The notes below the pieces were generated by a model. It made no database searches. It saw only the letters and a list, made by a program, of their open reading frames with translations, and was not told the origin of the DNA. This document shows positions 6,215-14,736 of a DNA stretch of 53,719 nucleotides, piece by piece. The position numbers and the translations under genes were made by a program. The first letter of the stretch is position 1. The number at the start of each line of letters is the position of its first letter. The DNA lies in the IMG/VR virus record IMGVR_UViG_3300045950_000056, positions 1 to 53,719 of that record. The stretch is one strand, 5' to 3'. The DNA comes from a virus.

Positions 6215-7540
6215 ATGCAAAAACTCAAGAAGAAGAGCAAGATCACCATCAAGAAGAAGAGGCAAGACAATAAATCTGGACTACCAGCCGTAGCGCAACC
6301 GCCCACGCCAACGAGGCGACTGGTAGTCAGGTCGCCAGATGGTCTCTCGCCGCGCTCCCTTGAAGAAGCGATGGCCCTTGCAACTCAGCTATCGGATTCG
6401 GCATTAGTCCCGAAGGAGTATCGAGGCAAGCCCGGCGATATCCTTATTGCCATCGGCCTCGGGCATGAGGTCGGCCTCAAGTGGGCCCAGGCCCTCCAGT
6501 CCATCGCGGTTATCGGTGGCCGCCCGACGATCTGGGGGGATGCCGGGCTCGGGCTCGTGATCCAGCACCCCGATTACGAATGGCACAAGGAGACCGACAA
6601 CGCTCAAACACAGACGGCGACCTGTGCAATCAAGCGGCGCGGACTCGATCCAGTGGTGCGGACGTTCTCGCAGGCCGATGCCGAGCGGATCACCGTTTGG
6701 GAGCGAGACGCGCAAGGCAACACTCGGCAGGTCCGACTCGCCGACAGGCCAGTCTGGAAGGCGGGCTATGGCCAGCGAATGCGCCAGATGCGGGCGCGCT
6801 GGTGGGCCATGAAGGACAGCTTCCCCGATGCCCTCAAGGGTATCGAGGGGCGGGAATGGGTAGAGGATGATCTCTCGGTCACCCGCGAGGCCGAGAGGCC
6901 ACCGCTTGAGGACTTGATGCCCAAGAAACCAATCATACCTGCGGCGCGGAGTCACGGTGAGCGGCGAGACGAGTCTATGCGGCAGACTGGCGGGGAGGGG
7001 ATGACGGAGCCGCAGAATATCGGGCCATCCCTGAATCAGGCAGGCGTCTCAGCGAGGGGGTCGGAGCCGAGTTCACCGTCGCCGCAAGGTACCCTTCTGC
7101 TTCTCACTCCCGATCAGCAAGAGCGGCATGCGCTGCTCGGGAGGATCGACGAGCTTGTCAAACAGAAGAAAGCCAAGGCCCAGTGGTTCGGGGGTGTGGT
7201 CGCGCAATACGCGGGTGGCGATCTGGCTACGGCGTCCCTCGACAGCCTGCTGGCGATCCACGATCTGCTGACGGGCATTCCTGACCCGCCGAATAAGGAG
7301 CCCCATCCCCGCAAGAATCACGTGGTCACTTTCGAGATCGGCGGGCGGTCCTATACGACTGCCGGGATCGAGAAGACGACTCTGCTGGCGATCTTCGACG
7401 CCGAGGCCAAGCTGGAGAAAATCCAGAAGGGCCTTGCCAGGACGATGCTCGTGAAGCACTTCGGCGTGGAGCACCGCACCGACCTCACCGAGGAGCAGGC
7501 GCAAATCTACGTCCGCAAGCTCCAGGAGGCGATCCAATGA
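6215..7540 (+). CDS. RecT-family single-strand annealing protein
   Basis: 441 residues with a strong GGGGAAGGAA ribosome-binding site. Residues about 50-225 carry the RecT pattern: PKEYRGKPGDILIAIGLGHE, then the typical ALQSIAVIGGRPTIWGDA and a C-terminal block with MRQMRARWWAMKDSFPDALK. RecT proteins bind ssDNA and anneal homologous strands during phage recombination. The Lys-rich N-terminus and a 200-residue C-terminal extension are longer than in classic RecT (about 270 residues). The nuclease gene two positions downstream is its expected partner. Confidence 0.85.
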   Translation: MQKLKKKSKITIKKKRQDNKSGLPAVAQPPTPTRRLVVRSPDGLSPRSLEEAMALATQLSDSALVPKEYRGKPGDILIAIGLGHEVGLKWAQALQSIAVIGGRPTIWGDAGLGLVIQHPDYEWHKETDNAQTQTATCAIKRRGLDPVVRTFSQADAERITVWERDAQGNTRQVRLADRPVWKAGYGQRMRQMRARWWAMKDSFPDALKGIEGREWVEDDLSVTREAERPPLEDLMPKKPIIPAARSHGERRDESMRQTGGEGMTEPQNIGPSLNQAGVSARGSEPSSPSPQGTLLLLTPDQQERHALLGRIDELVKQKKAKAQWFGGVVAQYAGGDLATASLDSLLAIHDLLTGIPDPPNKEPHPRKNHVVTFEIGGRSYTTAGIEKTTLLAIFDAEAKLEKIQKGLARTMLVKHFGVEHRTDLTEEQAQIYVRKLQEAIQ

Positions 7541-7707
7541 TGAACATGTGGGACCGCTTTGTGTGGGGAGTGGGTGCCACTCTGCTTACTGGGGTTGCGT
7601 TTGTTACGTGCGTGTTTATTATTGTGTTATTCATCGCCGGAACTACGGCAATCTTCTCCGAGAAATTGGTCTATTCCAAAGAAACGGGCTGGGGCTGCAA
7701 AAAATGA
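7537..7707 (+). CDS. Short single-TM protein
   Basis: 56 residues, linked on both sides by ATGA overlaps (ATG 7537 with the RecT stop, TGA 7707 with the next ATG). One long hydrophobic helix (TLLTGVAFVTCVFIIVLFIA) with a short polar tail. The overlaps at both ends argue that it is real despite its size. Unknown function. Confidence 0.65.
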   Translation: MMNMWDRFVWGVGATLLTGVAFVTCVFIIVLFIAGTTAIFSEKLVYSKETGWGCKK

Positions 7708-8297
7708 CGCACCGGGGTCGGACGATAGGCGGCATCTACTACCCGTCGGTGACGGAAATCCTGGCGGCGGTGGGGCTTGGCCCACAGTATGATGGGATGC
7801 CTCCAGATCGTCGGGCTTACGCGATGGCCCGAGGTTCAGCCGTCCACAAGGCGATTGAACTTGAGTGGGCTGGGCAGCTTAGCGGCTACCAACTCCACGC
7901 TGGCACAGTAGGCTATGTGGACGCCTTTCGGCGATGGCGCGATGAGGTGAAGCCCACACTCATCGCGGCTGAGCCCGAGCTAATCAGCCACCGGTGGCGC
8001 TTCCTCGGGCATCCTGATCTTGTAGCAGACCTTGGTGACTCGCGTATCGTGGTGGTGGAATATAAATGCGGGAAGGTTCCCCCTGAAGCCGTGTACCAAG
8101 CCCAAGCGTATCGAATTCTCGCGCTTGAACACTATCCAGGACCAGTTCCTGTGATTGCCCTTGAACTTCATCCCGATGGCTCGTACCGGCATTGGGTCCT
8201 TGATCTGCCCCAAACAGATCAGGTGATCCATGCGGCGATTATTGTCTATCGGGAGCAGCGTTATCTTGGCCGATCCGTGGAGAAAGGAGGCGCATGA
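7704..8297 (+). CDS. PD-(D/E)XK exonuclease (RecB/Cas4-like)
   Basis: 197 residues from ATG 7704 (ATGA overlap). Motifs: RGSAVH (43-48), GHPDLV (102-107), VVEYKCG with E119/K121, and YQAQAY (131-136), the order seen in RecB-family nucleases. It would resect dsDNA ends to give ssDNA for RecT. The frame extends upstream to 7548 but would overlap the TM gene, so 7704 is chosen. Confidence 0.8.
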   Translation: MTHRGRTIGGIYYPSVTEILAAVGLGPQYDGMPPDRRAYAMARGSAVHKAIELEWAGQLSGYQLHAGTVGYVDAFRRWRDEVKPTLIAAEPELISHRWRFLGHPDLVADLGDSRIVVVEYKCGKVPPEAVYQAQAYRILALEHYPGPVPVIALELHPDGSYRHWVLDLPQTDQVIHAAIIVYREQRYLGRSVEKGGA

Positions 8298-8986
8298 TGA
8301 GCGAAGCGGTAATGACCCTTCAGCGTCAAGGGAATAGCCTTCTGGAAGAGGTAAGCTCCCTTGTGGTCCTGGATCAAGAGAGCGCGGCCATTGCCTCGGG
8401 CTATCGGCAAGCCGTCAAGGGGTATCTGAAACGGGTCGAGGAGTTGACGGCTCCCGTGATCCAAGCAACGAAACAAGCCGTTGCGGCGGCGATGGCTCAA
8501 CGGGAGGGGCTACGCCAGCCTGGCGTGACCGCCCAAACGACCTTGGATCAGAAGCTTCTGGCTTATGACCGCGAGGTCGCCAGACAGCGGGCTGAAGCCC
8601 AGCGCCTTGCCGAAGAGGAACGGCAGCGGTTGGTGGACGAGGCCAAGCTCCAAGCTGCCCTCGACGCTGAGGCGAACGGGCATCCGGGGCAAGCAGAGGC
8701 CATCCTCGCCGCGCCCGAGCCACCCATGCCAGTCCTGGCCCCGCCAGCGGCAATGCCAGAGCCAGCCAAGACGGAAGGGGTCTGGTATCGCTCGACGTGG
8801 GAAGCTCATGTGGTGGACTTCCGGGCACTGGTCCAGGCATGGCTTGACGGCAAAGTGCCCGAGCTGGCACTCCTGCCTGGCCAGGTGGCGCTCAACGACC
8901 TTGCCCGCGCCAAGCGGTCGGTGGATCTTGGCATCCCTGGCGTAATCGGCGTGGAAAAGCGAAGTGTGGCGGGCAGGGCGGGATAA
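8294..8986 (+). CDS. Coiled-coil protein of recombination module
   Basis: 230 residues with a GGAGG ribosome-binding site and ATGA overlap. The N-terminal half is a long helix rich in Arg/Glu/Ala (DREVARQRAEAQRLAEEE). A Pro/Ala linker follows at about 140-160, and then WYRSTWEAHVVDFRALVQAW and a small domain. Phages often encode such helical proteins beside RecT/nuclease pairs; the role is unknown. Its TAA overlaps the ATG of the helicase ORF. Confidence 0.7.
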   Translation: MMSEAVMTLQRQGNSLLEEVSSLVVLDQESAAIASGYRQAVKGYLKRVEELTAPVIQATKQAVAAAMAQREGLRQPGVTAQTTLDQKLLAYDREVARQRAEAQRLAEEERQRLVDEAKLQAALDAEANGHPGQAEAILAAPEPPMPVLAPPAAMPEPAKTEGVWYRSTWEAHVVDFRALVQAWLDGKVPELALLPGQVALNDLARAKRSVDLGIPGVIGVEKRSVAGRAG

Positions 8987-10539
8987 TGGACGCATGCCGG
9001 GTATTAGTCCACATCCTCACTCACTGCTACAACGACTGCGCGGCAGGTCTGTCGCCTGGCGGCGCAAGCCCCCAAGCCCCCTTCCGCCAAGGCTCACGGC
9101 GTCTCTTGAGTGCCCGCACGGGCACTTACACGACGTTTCTCCAGCGGAAGTCCCACTCCGGACTTGACTCGGGGTTCGTGCCTCTCTGGTTGCCGGACAT
9201 GCTCTTCGATTTTCAGAAGGCGCTCACGGAGTGGGCTATCCTGAAAGGCCGAAGCGCCCTCTTCGCGGATTGCGGGATGGGTAAGACGTACATGCAACTC
9301 GTCTGGGCCGAGAATGTGGTCCGTCAGACGAACAAAGCCGTGCTGATCCTGACGCCGCTTGCGGTTTCTCAGCAGACCGTCGAGGAGGGCGAGAAATTCG
9401 GGATCGAGGTCCGCCGAACCACCGACGGGACAATCAAACCTGGTATCAATGTCACGAACTACGACCAGCTTCACAAATACGATCCAGCAGAAGTTGTCGC
9501 CGTCGTCTGCGACGAAAGCTCGATCCTGAAACATTTCGGCGGGGCGACACAAAAGCTGCTCACGCGGTTCGTCTCCAAACTTCCGTACCGGCTCCTCTGT
9601 ACGGCGACGGCGGCCCCGAATGACTTTCACGAACTCGGGACCAGTAGCGAGGCCCTAGGCGTCCTCGGCTATACGGACATGCTGAGCCGGTTTTTCGCTC
9701 TCGCCGACAGCGGCCACTGGCGGCAGGACGCTGTGAGGCTCGCGCAGCAGGCGAAAGCTGGCCACCACTACGCGAGGCTGGCCTATCGTGTGTCCCAACA
9801 GATCGGCCAGTGGCGGTTGAAGCCGCACGCGGAAATCCCGTTCTGGCGATGGGTCTGCTCCTGGGCGCGGGCTTGTCGGAGTCCTGCGGACCTTGGGTTT
9901 GCTCAGGACGGCTTCGCGTTGCCCGCATTGATGGAGCGCCACTATATCGTGACGCCCTCCCGTCCTCCAGACGGGATGCTCTTCACCATCCCTGCCTTTG
10001 GGTTAAGTGAGGAGCGGGACGAACGCCGCCGGACACTGGACGAGCGCGTGGACTTGGTGCGACGCCTTGTTGATCATCCCGAGCCAGCCGTCGTGTGGTG
10101 CCATCTGAACGTGGAAGGTGACCGTCTCGCCGAGGCGATTCGGGGCAGTGTCCAAGTGAAGGGATCAGACAGTAACGAGGCCAAGGAAGAAGCCTATCGC
10201 GCGTTCAGCCGTGGCCAAGTGCGTGTCATTATTACGAAGCCGAAAATCGGGGCGTGGGGCCTGAACTGGCAGCACTGCGCCCATGTCGTGACCTTTGCGT
10301 CCCACAGCTACGAGCAGTATTACCAGTCTGTGCGCCGATGCTGGCGGTTCGGCCAGCACCATCCGGTGACTGTCGATATCATCTCCACCGAAGGGGAAGT
10401 GCATGTGCGGGATAACATGGTCCGAAAGATGGCGGCGGCGGACCAGATGTTCACAAGCCTCGTTCGCTATATGCATGAGGCTGAGCCTGTGACCAGGGTC
10501 CACGCCGACCAGGACGTAGACGTGCCCTCATGGCTGTGA
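8986..10539 (+). CDS. SNF2-type DEAD/DEAH helicase
   Basis: 517 residues if read from ATG 8986. Domains in order: DFQKALTEWAILKGRSAL then Walker A ADCGMGKT at about residue 97; PLAVSQQTVEEGEKFGI; DExx-like VVCDESS; motif III LLCTATAAPND; C-terminal RecA domain with VVWCHLN, ITKPKIGAWGLNWQ and motif VI YEQYYQSVRRCWRFGQ. Such ATPases remodel or translocate on dsDNA and are often encoded beside methyltransferases in phages. The conserved part begins just after the palindrome at 9110, so the first ~45 codons may not be translated and the true start is uncertain (ATG 9199 is another option). Confidence 0.8.
   Translation: MDACRVLVHILTHCYNDCAAGLSPGGASPQAPFRQGSRRLLSARTGTYTTFLQRKSHSGLDSGFVPLWLPDMLFDFQKALTEWAILKGRSALFADCGMGKTYMQLVWAENVVRQTNKAVLILTPLAVSQQTVEEGEKFGIEVRRTTDGTIKPGINVTNYDQLHKYDPAEVVAVVCDESSILKHFGGATQKLLTRFVSKLPYRLLCTATAAPNDFHELGTSSEALGVLGYTDMLSRFFALADSGHWRQDAVRLAQQAKAGHHYARLAYRVSQQIGQWRLKPHAEIPFWRWVCSWARACRSPADLGFAQDGFALPALMERHYIVTPSRPPDGMLFTIPAFGLSEERDERRRTLDERVDLVRRLVDHPEPAVVWCHLNVEGDRLAEAIRGSVQVKGSDSNEAKEEAYRAFSRGQVRVIITKPKIGAWGLNWQHCAHVVTFASHSYEQYYQSVRRCWRFGQHHPVTVDIISTEGEVHVRDNMVRKMAAADQMFTSLVRYMHEAEPVTRVHADQDVDVPSWL
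9110..9125. repeat. GTGCCCGCACGGGCAC palindrome copy
   Basis: Arms GTGCCCG/CGGGCAC, centre CA. It sits directly after a TGA (9107-9109) and immediately before the conserved part of the helicase reading frame. Confidence 0.85.
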
Positions 10540-11495
10540 TCGAGCAGAGCGTGACTAACCGCTACGCGCTCTACTTAGGCGACTGCGTAGAGGTCATGGC
10601 AACGCTGCCAGACGCCTCTGTGGACATGTCGATCTATTCGCCTCCATTCGGGGGCCTCTACCAGTACAGCTCCGACGAGCGGGACATGTCGAACTGCGTC
10701 ACGCGCGAGGAGTTTTTTGAGCATTACGAATTTGCCGTGCGCGAGATCACGCGGTTGACCAAGCCGGGGCGCATGACGGCTGTTCATTGCGCGGACATTG
10801 CGAGTGGGAACACTGGACTCGATCACCTCTACGATTTCCCCGGCGACCTCATCCGCCTCCATGAGCGGATCGGATGGAAGTTCTGCGCCCGATATCATGT
10901 TTGGAAAGAGCCCCTGACGGTTCGCAACCGGACGATGACGAAGGCGCTGTCCCACAAAATGCTGACGCTCGACTCCACCCGGTGCAACATCGCCAATGCG
11001 GATCAACTGCTGCTCTTTCGGAACCGAGGCACGAATCACGTGCCAGTCTCCCATCCCAACGGTCTGCAACACTACGCTGGTGCGCGCCCGATTCCGTCCG
11101 ACGTGCTCGCTTACCGAGGCTGGCGCGGGTCGCAGATTGAGAATCGCTACTCTCACTGGATCTGGCGGCAGTACGCCTCGGCCTTCTGGGACGACGTACG
11201 GATCGACCGGGTGCTGCCGTATCGGCAGGCCAAGGATGAGGATGATGAGAAGCACGTCCACCCGCTGCAACTGGACGTCATCGAGCGCGGACTGATCCTC
11301 TGGTCGAACCCTGGCGAGACGGTCCTCACGCCGTTTATGGGCGTGGGATCGGAAGTATATGCCGCGCTCTCATTAGGGCGTAGGGCGATTGGGATTGAAC
11401 TGAAATCAAGCTATTATCAGCAAGCCAAAGCGAATATCAAATCGCTCGGTCGGCTCGCGGATCAAGACGAGTTGGCACTCGATGGGCAGCCGTGA
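10530..11495 (+). CDS. DNA N4-cytosine/N6-adenine methyltransferase
   Basis: 321 residues, start overlapping the helicase by 10 nt. Catalytic motif SPPF (37-40) comes before the AdoMet motif FMGVGSEVYAA (from about 269), the beta-class order. SPPF points to N4-cytosine or N6-adenine. No restriction nuclease is adjacent, so it is an orphan enzyme, possibly protecting phage DNA from host restriction, working with the SNF2 helicase or marking DNA for packaging. Assignment strong, specificity unknown. Confidence 0.85.
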   Translation: MAVIEQSVTNRYALYLGDCVEVMATLPDASVDMSIYSPPFGGLYQYSSDERDMSNCVTREEFFEHYEFAVREITRLTKPGRMTAVHCADIASGNTGLDHLYDFPGDLIRLHERIGWKFCARYHVWKEPLTVRNRTMTKALSHKMLTLDSTRCNIANADQLLLFRNRGTNHVPVSHPNGLQHYAGARPIPSDVLAYRGWRGSQIENRYSHWIWRQYASAFWDDVRIDRVLPYRQAKDEDDEKHVHPLQLDVIERGLILWSNPGETVLTPFMGVGSEVYAALSLGRRAIGIELKSSYYQQAKANIKSLGRLADQDELALDGQP

Positions 11496-11571
11496 CCGTC
11501 CTCATCTTGGGAGGCAACCTATTCGATCCGTAGTCGTGTTCCGATGGGCCAACGAGCGTCGAGTGAACGGG

Positions 11572-11676
11572 ATGCCCACGCCGACGATGCTGGCGAAGCA
11601 GGCCTACGAGCTTGTATGCTCGCATCCGCTTTATCCGCTATCCTGGCTCATGCGAAAGAAACGGGTAAACGCATGA
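11572..11676 (+). CDS. Short hypothetical ORF
   Basis: 34 residues from ATG 11572 (MPTPTMLAKQAYELVC then a basic end); the frame is open from 11482. Its TGA overlaps the next ATG (ATGA), the junction typical of this genome. The overlapping +2 frame is also open, so support is modest. Confidence 0.4.
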   Translation: MPTPTMLAKQAYELVCSHPLYPLSWLMRKKRVNA

Positions 11677-12296
11677 CGCGCATCGACCCGGACGGCCTTC
11701 GCCCCTACGAGACGCGCGACTTGCGGCTGCGCCAAGGCGCGAAGTTCCTGGCTGTCGAAGCCCTCGCGTGGGCGCGGGTGGCCCGAGAGGCCATCGAGTC
11801 GGAAGACTATCTCCGGTTCGGCTTTGAGAATGTCCGGGACTACTTCGACCAGCGGGTCGGGGTGGCCTACCGGACAGCGGCGAAGTATATCGCCGTCGTG
11901 AATGCTCTCGATGCTTTGCCACCGGCGGTTCAGCCGCGCGCGCAGACCGCCATTGCGGAGATCGGGATTCACCGGGCGGCGGTGCTGGCGCCGGTCCTGA
12001 CGGCGAAGACGTGGGAACGGTGGGTCGCGCAAGCCGCGATCTCTCGGGAGGCCGCGCTCCAGGAGGCCGTGTCGGCCAGCCTCGGACGGGAGCAACGAGG
12101 TGGGCTGCCTGACAACCCCGGCGAGCGGGCCTACCGCCATCTCCTCCACTACTTGCCAGACGAGGAGCGGGACCGGTTTGACCGCGTATTTCGGGCCGCG
12201 ATGAAGGTAGCCGAGACGGATAACCCGGTTCGCGTGTGGTTGTTGATGATCGGACTCCTCGAAGCGGACCTTGTGGCCCAGGGGGTGAAGGTATGA
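11673..12296 (+). CDS. Helical putative DNA-binding protein
   Basis: 207 residues from ATG 11673. N-terminus LRLRQGAKFLAVEALAWARV, then FENVRDYFDQRVGVAYRTAAKYIAV, whose helix pattern resembles a DNA-binding helix-turn-helix, and further helices (ISREAALQEAVSASLG). It resembles phage/plasmid accessory proteins with a helical N-domain, but no ParB motif is visible. It lies in the recombination/replication operon. Confidence 0.65.
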   Translation: MTRIDPDGLRPYETRDLRLRQGAKFLAVEALAWARVAREAIESEDYLRFGFENVRDYFDQRVGVAYRTAAKYIAVVNALDALPPAVQPRAQTAIAEIGIHRAAVLAPVLTAKTWERWVAQAAISREAALQEAVSASLGREQRGGLPDNPGERAYRHLLHYLPDEERDRFDRVFRAAMKVAETDNPVRVWLLMIGLLEADLVAQGVKV

Positions 12297-12442
12297 GCAC
12301 CGGCCAATGGTTCCCGACAAGTGAGCAGTTTTCCGATCTCGCCGGTCGGCTCTTCGAGGCCTACCGCGAGCTGTGCAAAACCGATGAATGCAATTGCATC
12401 ACCAGACGATCATGCTCTTCGATGCTCAGTCTGGTCAAATGA
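12293..12442 (+). CDS. Small Cys-containing protein
   Basis: 49 residues bounded by ATGA overlaps at both ends. Contains FSDLAGRLFEAYRELCK and CNCITRRSC. No family recognised. The coupling suggests a real cistron of the operon. Confidence 0.55.
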   Translation: MSTGQWFPTSEQFSDLAGRLFEAYRELCKTDECNCITRRSCSSMLSLVK

Positions 12443-12771
12443 TCCGCCAGACGACGCTCCGACGGCAGGGTAAGGTTACTCGGCGGCGCACTGCGGCAGC
12501 CCGAAACCTGCGCGCCCAACTGCTCGCCCGATCTGGCGGTCGGTGCGAAGTCCCGTGGTGCCGCCGGACTCGCCGGTTGGATACCCATCACGTCGTCAAG
12601 CGGAGCCAGGGCGGGCACGAAACGATGAACAATCTGGTCCTCCTCTGTCGCCGGTGCCATGAGGCGACGGATCGGCCATTGGAGAAAGGCAGACTCGTAA
12701 TTAGCGTTGTCCTCGTCATGAACCACCCCAAGTTCCGGCTTTACCTTAATGGGGAATGGGCTTGGAGATGA
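12439..12771 (+). CDS. HNH endonuclease
   Basis: 110 residues from ATG 12439 (ATGA overlap; the frame opens earlier at 12388). Cys pairs C36/C41 and C70/C73 hold the fold; LDTHHVVKRSQGG and NNLVLLCRRCH give the HNH catalytic pattern (His50/51, Asn65, His74). It would nick or cut DNA with a metal ion. Location between recombination genes and RusA suggests DNA processing rather than homing. It is small and has no DNA-specificity domain apart from its basic N-terminus. Confidence 0.8.
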   Translation: MIRQTTLRRQGKVTRRRTAAARNLRAQLLARSGGRCEVPWCRRTRRLDTHHVVKRSQGGHETMNNLVLLCRRCHEATDRPLEKGRLVISVVLVMNHPKFRLYLNGEWAWR

Positions 12772-13127
12772 TACGTTTCTTTATTCCGGGCCTACCTCAA
12801 GCGAGTCAGACCGGCTCCGTGATCCGCGGCCGAGGACGCATGGCGGGGCGACTGATCCCGCTTCGGCGCGGGCAAGGATGGCGAGATCGCTGTGTGTTGG
12901 CGGCGAAAGCGAATCGCCCGACCAGCGGGCCGTTCGATGGTCCCGTGTCCATTGAGCTAGAGTTCACGTCCGAGGGAGCCTACGTGTGGTGCGAGCCTGT
13001 GCCGTCGGCCAGGAGCAGCATCCGAGGCGACATCGACAACCTCGTCAAGGGCTGCCTCGACGCTTTCCAGGGACAGCTGTATCACCGGGATAGTCAGGTA
13101 GTCAGGCTGATCGCGGTCAAGAAATGA
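12768..13127 (+). CDS. rusA: RusA-like Holliday-junction resolvase
   Basis: 119 residues with GGAG before ATG 12768. Carries the RusA signature RGDIDNLVKGCLDAFQ (Asp88, Asp90, Asn91, Lys94, Asp98) and HRDSQVV (Asp108). RusA dimers resolve four-way junctions. This completes a recombination set with RecT, the PD-(D/E)XK nuclease and the HNH enzyme. Length is typical. Confidence 0.85.
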   Translation: MIRFFIPGLPQASQTGSVIRGRGRMAGRLIPLRRGQGWRDRCVLAAKANRPTSGPFDGPVSIELEFTSEGAYVWCEPVPSARSSIRGDIDNLVKGCLDAFQGQLYHRDSQVVRLIAVKK

Positions 13128-13420
13128 CGCTTCGCTTTGCCCTTCTCATTATCGTGATGGTTGTCCTCACCATGCTGGCCGTCGTGATTGCATACGGTGC
13201 CGTGGAAGAGGTTATGCGAGCCCTTCAGGCCGAGCGCCGAGCCCTCGAATCCGAACGCGAGGCCTACCACCGGATTCTCGCGCTGACCTCGGAGCTCTTG
13301 GAACAGGAAGCCCGAGCGCTCTGTTGGGAAGCGGAGGCCCGTCGGCCTCGGGAGCCAGGAACCCGAGGCCGGTTCGTTGAGTGCATGAAGCGCAAGACCA
13401 AACGGGGCATCAAGCTATGA
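13124..13420 (+). CDS. TM plus coiled-coil protein
   Basis: 98 residues, ATGA overlap with rusA. TM helix at about 5-27 (ALLIIVMVVLTMLAVVIAYG), then a Glu/Arg-rich coiled coil (LQAERRALESEREAYHRIL) and a basic tail (KRKTKRGIK). Similar in plan to the membrane/coil genes at 482 and 694. Function unknown. Confidence 0.65.
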   Translation: MTLRFALLIIVMVVLTMLAVVIAYGAVEEVMRALQAERRALESEREAYHRILALTSELLEQEARALCWEAEARRPREPGTRGRFVECMKRKTKRGIKL

Positions 13421-13608
13421 GGCGGTGCGAGTGCGGCCGGCGCGTCTCGATCCTCCTGCATCCGGGTCGCAATAAGCGGAGCCGCGCGGCGCGGGCGGGG
13501 CGGCGGGTCGGGCTCCAAGATCACACGCTCTGTCATCAGTGTTGGCTTCGGCTCCTTAGTCAGCAGGTCGCTGAACGACTCACGCCGCGCCCGAGCACTC
13601 GGTCATGA
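13417..13608 (+). CDS. Small zinc-ribbon protein
   Basis: 63 residues, ATGA overlaps at both ends. CECG near the N-terminus and CHQCW later form a CxxC/CxxC ribbon separated by a basic loop (RNKRSRAARAGRR). Nucleic-acid binding is plausible but not shown. Confidence 0.65.
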   Translation: MRRCECGRRVSILLHPGRNKRSRAARAGRRVGLQDHTLCHQCWLRLLSQQVAERLTPRPSTRS

Positions 13609-14420
13609 CGGTTCCAGTTCCGGTCGGCCCACTCTGCTCCTGCGGTCGCCTCCGGGTTCCGAATCGGAGTCGGTGTGCGCGGTGTTTGAAGTATCAGAGC
13701 CGGTGGAACCGCCAGAGGCGCAACAGGCTGCGGGCAATCGGTCGGTGTACCACATGCGGAATGCGCCCCCATGCGCCCCGGCGGGTGCAGTGTTCACGAT
13801 GCCGTCGAAGCAAAAACCGCTATCAACAAGCATTGAATCGCCGGAAGAAACAGGAGGGGAGTTGTCGCCACTGCGGATTGCCGTCGGCGCCGTTGGTTTT
13901 TTGCGAACTTCATCGGCAAGCGAAGAATCAGACCAGCTTGACTCGTCATCGTGTGTTGTGCCGGTGGTGCCACAAGGCGATCCGACCTCGCCACGGAGGA
14001 CGAATGAATCGGCTGCACGATGGGCGATGCTTCGAGCGCTTCCACCGGGCCTCGCGGGCGCGCATGATCCTCCACCACCGTGAGCTGAACCGGCGACAGT
14101 GGGCCCGGGCCACCCCGATTCAACGTCAGCGGCATTCCGCCCTCGTCTGGGCGATCCAGCGAGAACACCGAGCGATGGGACTATGCCTCTCTTGCTCGCG
14201 CCCGGCGATCACGAAAACCTCCTGTGCCGTCCATCTCCCGCCGCTTCACTGCCGGAGTTGCCGGGCAGAGATTCCGCCACTCGAGCGAACGCATGGTCGG
14301 CGATATTGCCTGGCCTGTCGGCCCCGCTCATTCTGGCGCCAGCCAGCCCGCGCGGGCACTGAGGAGAACTTCCATGAGCACACCGAGGGCGAAACCCAAG
14401 AGACCCCGAAACTGGAATGA
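13605..14420 (+). CDS. Multi-zinc-finger basic protein
   Basis: 271 residues with at least six Cys pairs in tandem: CSCG, CARC, CTTC, CSRC, CRHC, CRWC, CLSC, CRSC, CLAC, separated by Arg-rich linkers. It looks like an array of small zinc ribbons made for nucleic-acid binding. A shorter relative lies at 51951. The C-terminal 25 residues pass through a palindrome copy and overlap the next gene by 47 nt, so the natural end may once have been earlier. Confidence 0.65.
   Translation: MTVPVPVGPLCSCGRLRVPNRSRCARCLKYQSRWNRQRRNRLRAIGRCTTCGMRPHAPRRVQCSRCRRSKNRYQQALNRRKKQEGSCRHCGLPSAPLVFCELHRQAKNQTSLTRHRVLCRWCHKAIRPRHGGRMNRLHDGRCFERFHRASRARMILHHRELNRRQWARATPIQRQRHSALVWAIQREHRAMGLCLSCSRPAITKTSCAVHLPPLHCRSCRAEIPPLERTHGRRYCLACRPRSFWRQPARAGTEENFHEHTEGETQETPKLE
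14344..14359. repeat. Palindrome copy (CAGCCCGCGCGGGCAC)
   Basis: 14 of 16 bases match the family. It is followed by GAGGAG and ATG 14374, 14 nt downstream. Confidence 0.75.
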
Positions 14421-14736
14421 TCGGATTCGGAATGCACACAAGCGCGGTGGCTTCACTGCGCAGGATCGAAAGTTAGCGGCTGACTGGAAGACGTGCGCCG
14501 TCGGGGAACAGCGGCAGAAGTATCCAGACGTGATTCGGTTTGAACCTGTACCTCTGGACTTCTTTGCCCCAGTGAATGTTCCAACTGATTTACAGTTGAT
14601 AAAATTGGGCGGCTGGCAGCAGGGGTTTTATCGGGCTGTGGAATACGATAATGTAGCCGAGGCGCGGCGATTGCTCCGCCAGATTGAAGTGCGCGCCTTG
14701 GAGTTGAAGAAGGAACACGAAAGAAAGGCGAGCTAG
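14374..14736 (+). CDS. Hypothetical protein
   Basis: 120 residues, GAGGAG ribosome-binding site. Basic N-terminus (PRAKPKRPRNWNDRIRNAH), GGFTAQDRKLAADWKTC in the middle and a helical C-terminus (ARRLLRQIEVRALELKKE). It precedes the replication-initiator-like gene and shares a TAGTG junction with it. No family recognised; a replication accessory role is possible. Confidence 0.65.
   Translation: MSTPRAKPKRPRNWNDRIRNAHKRGGFTAQDRKLAADWKTCAVGEQRQKYPDVIRFEPVPLDFFAPVNVPTDLQLIKLGGWQQGFYRAVEYDNVAEARRLLRQIEVRALELKKEHERKAS

Noticed and set aside
7317-7328. CACGTG cores resembling parS at 7320 and 49580
   Set aside because: Only the central six to eight bases match; outer TGTT/AACA positions are absent and both lie in coding sequence.
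11673-12296. ParB-like partner for the parS site
   Set aside because: The protein has helical DNA-binding-like segments but lacks the ParB N-terminal GERR-type motif, so it cannot be called a ParB.
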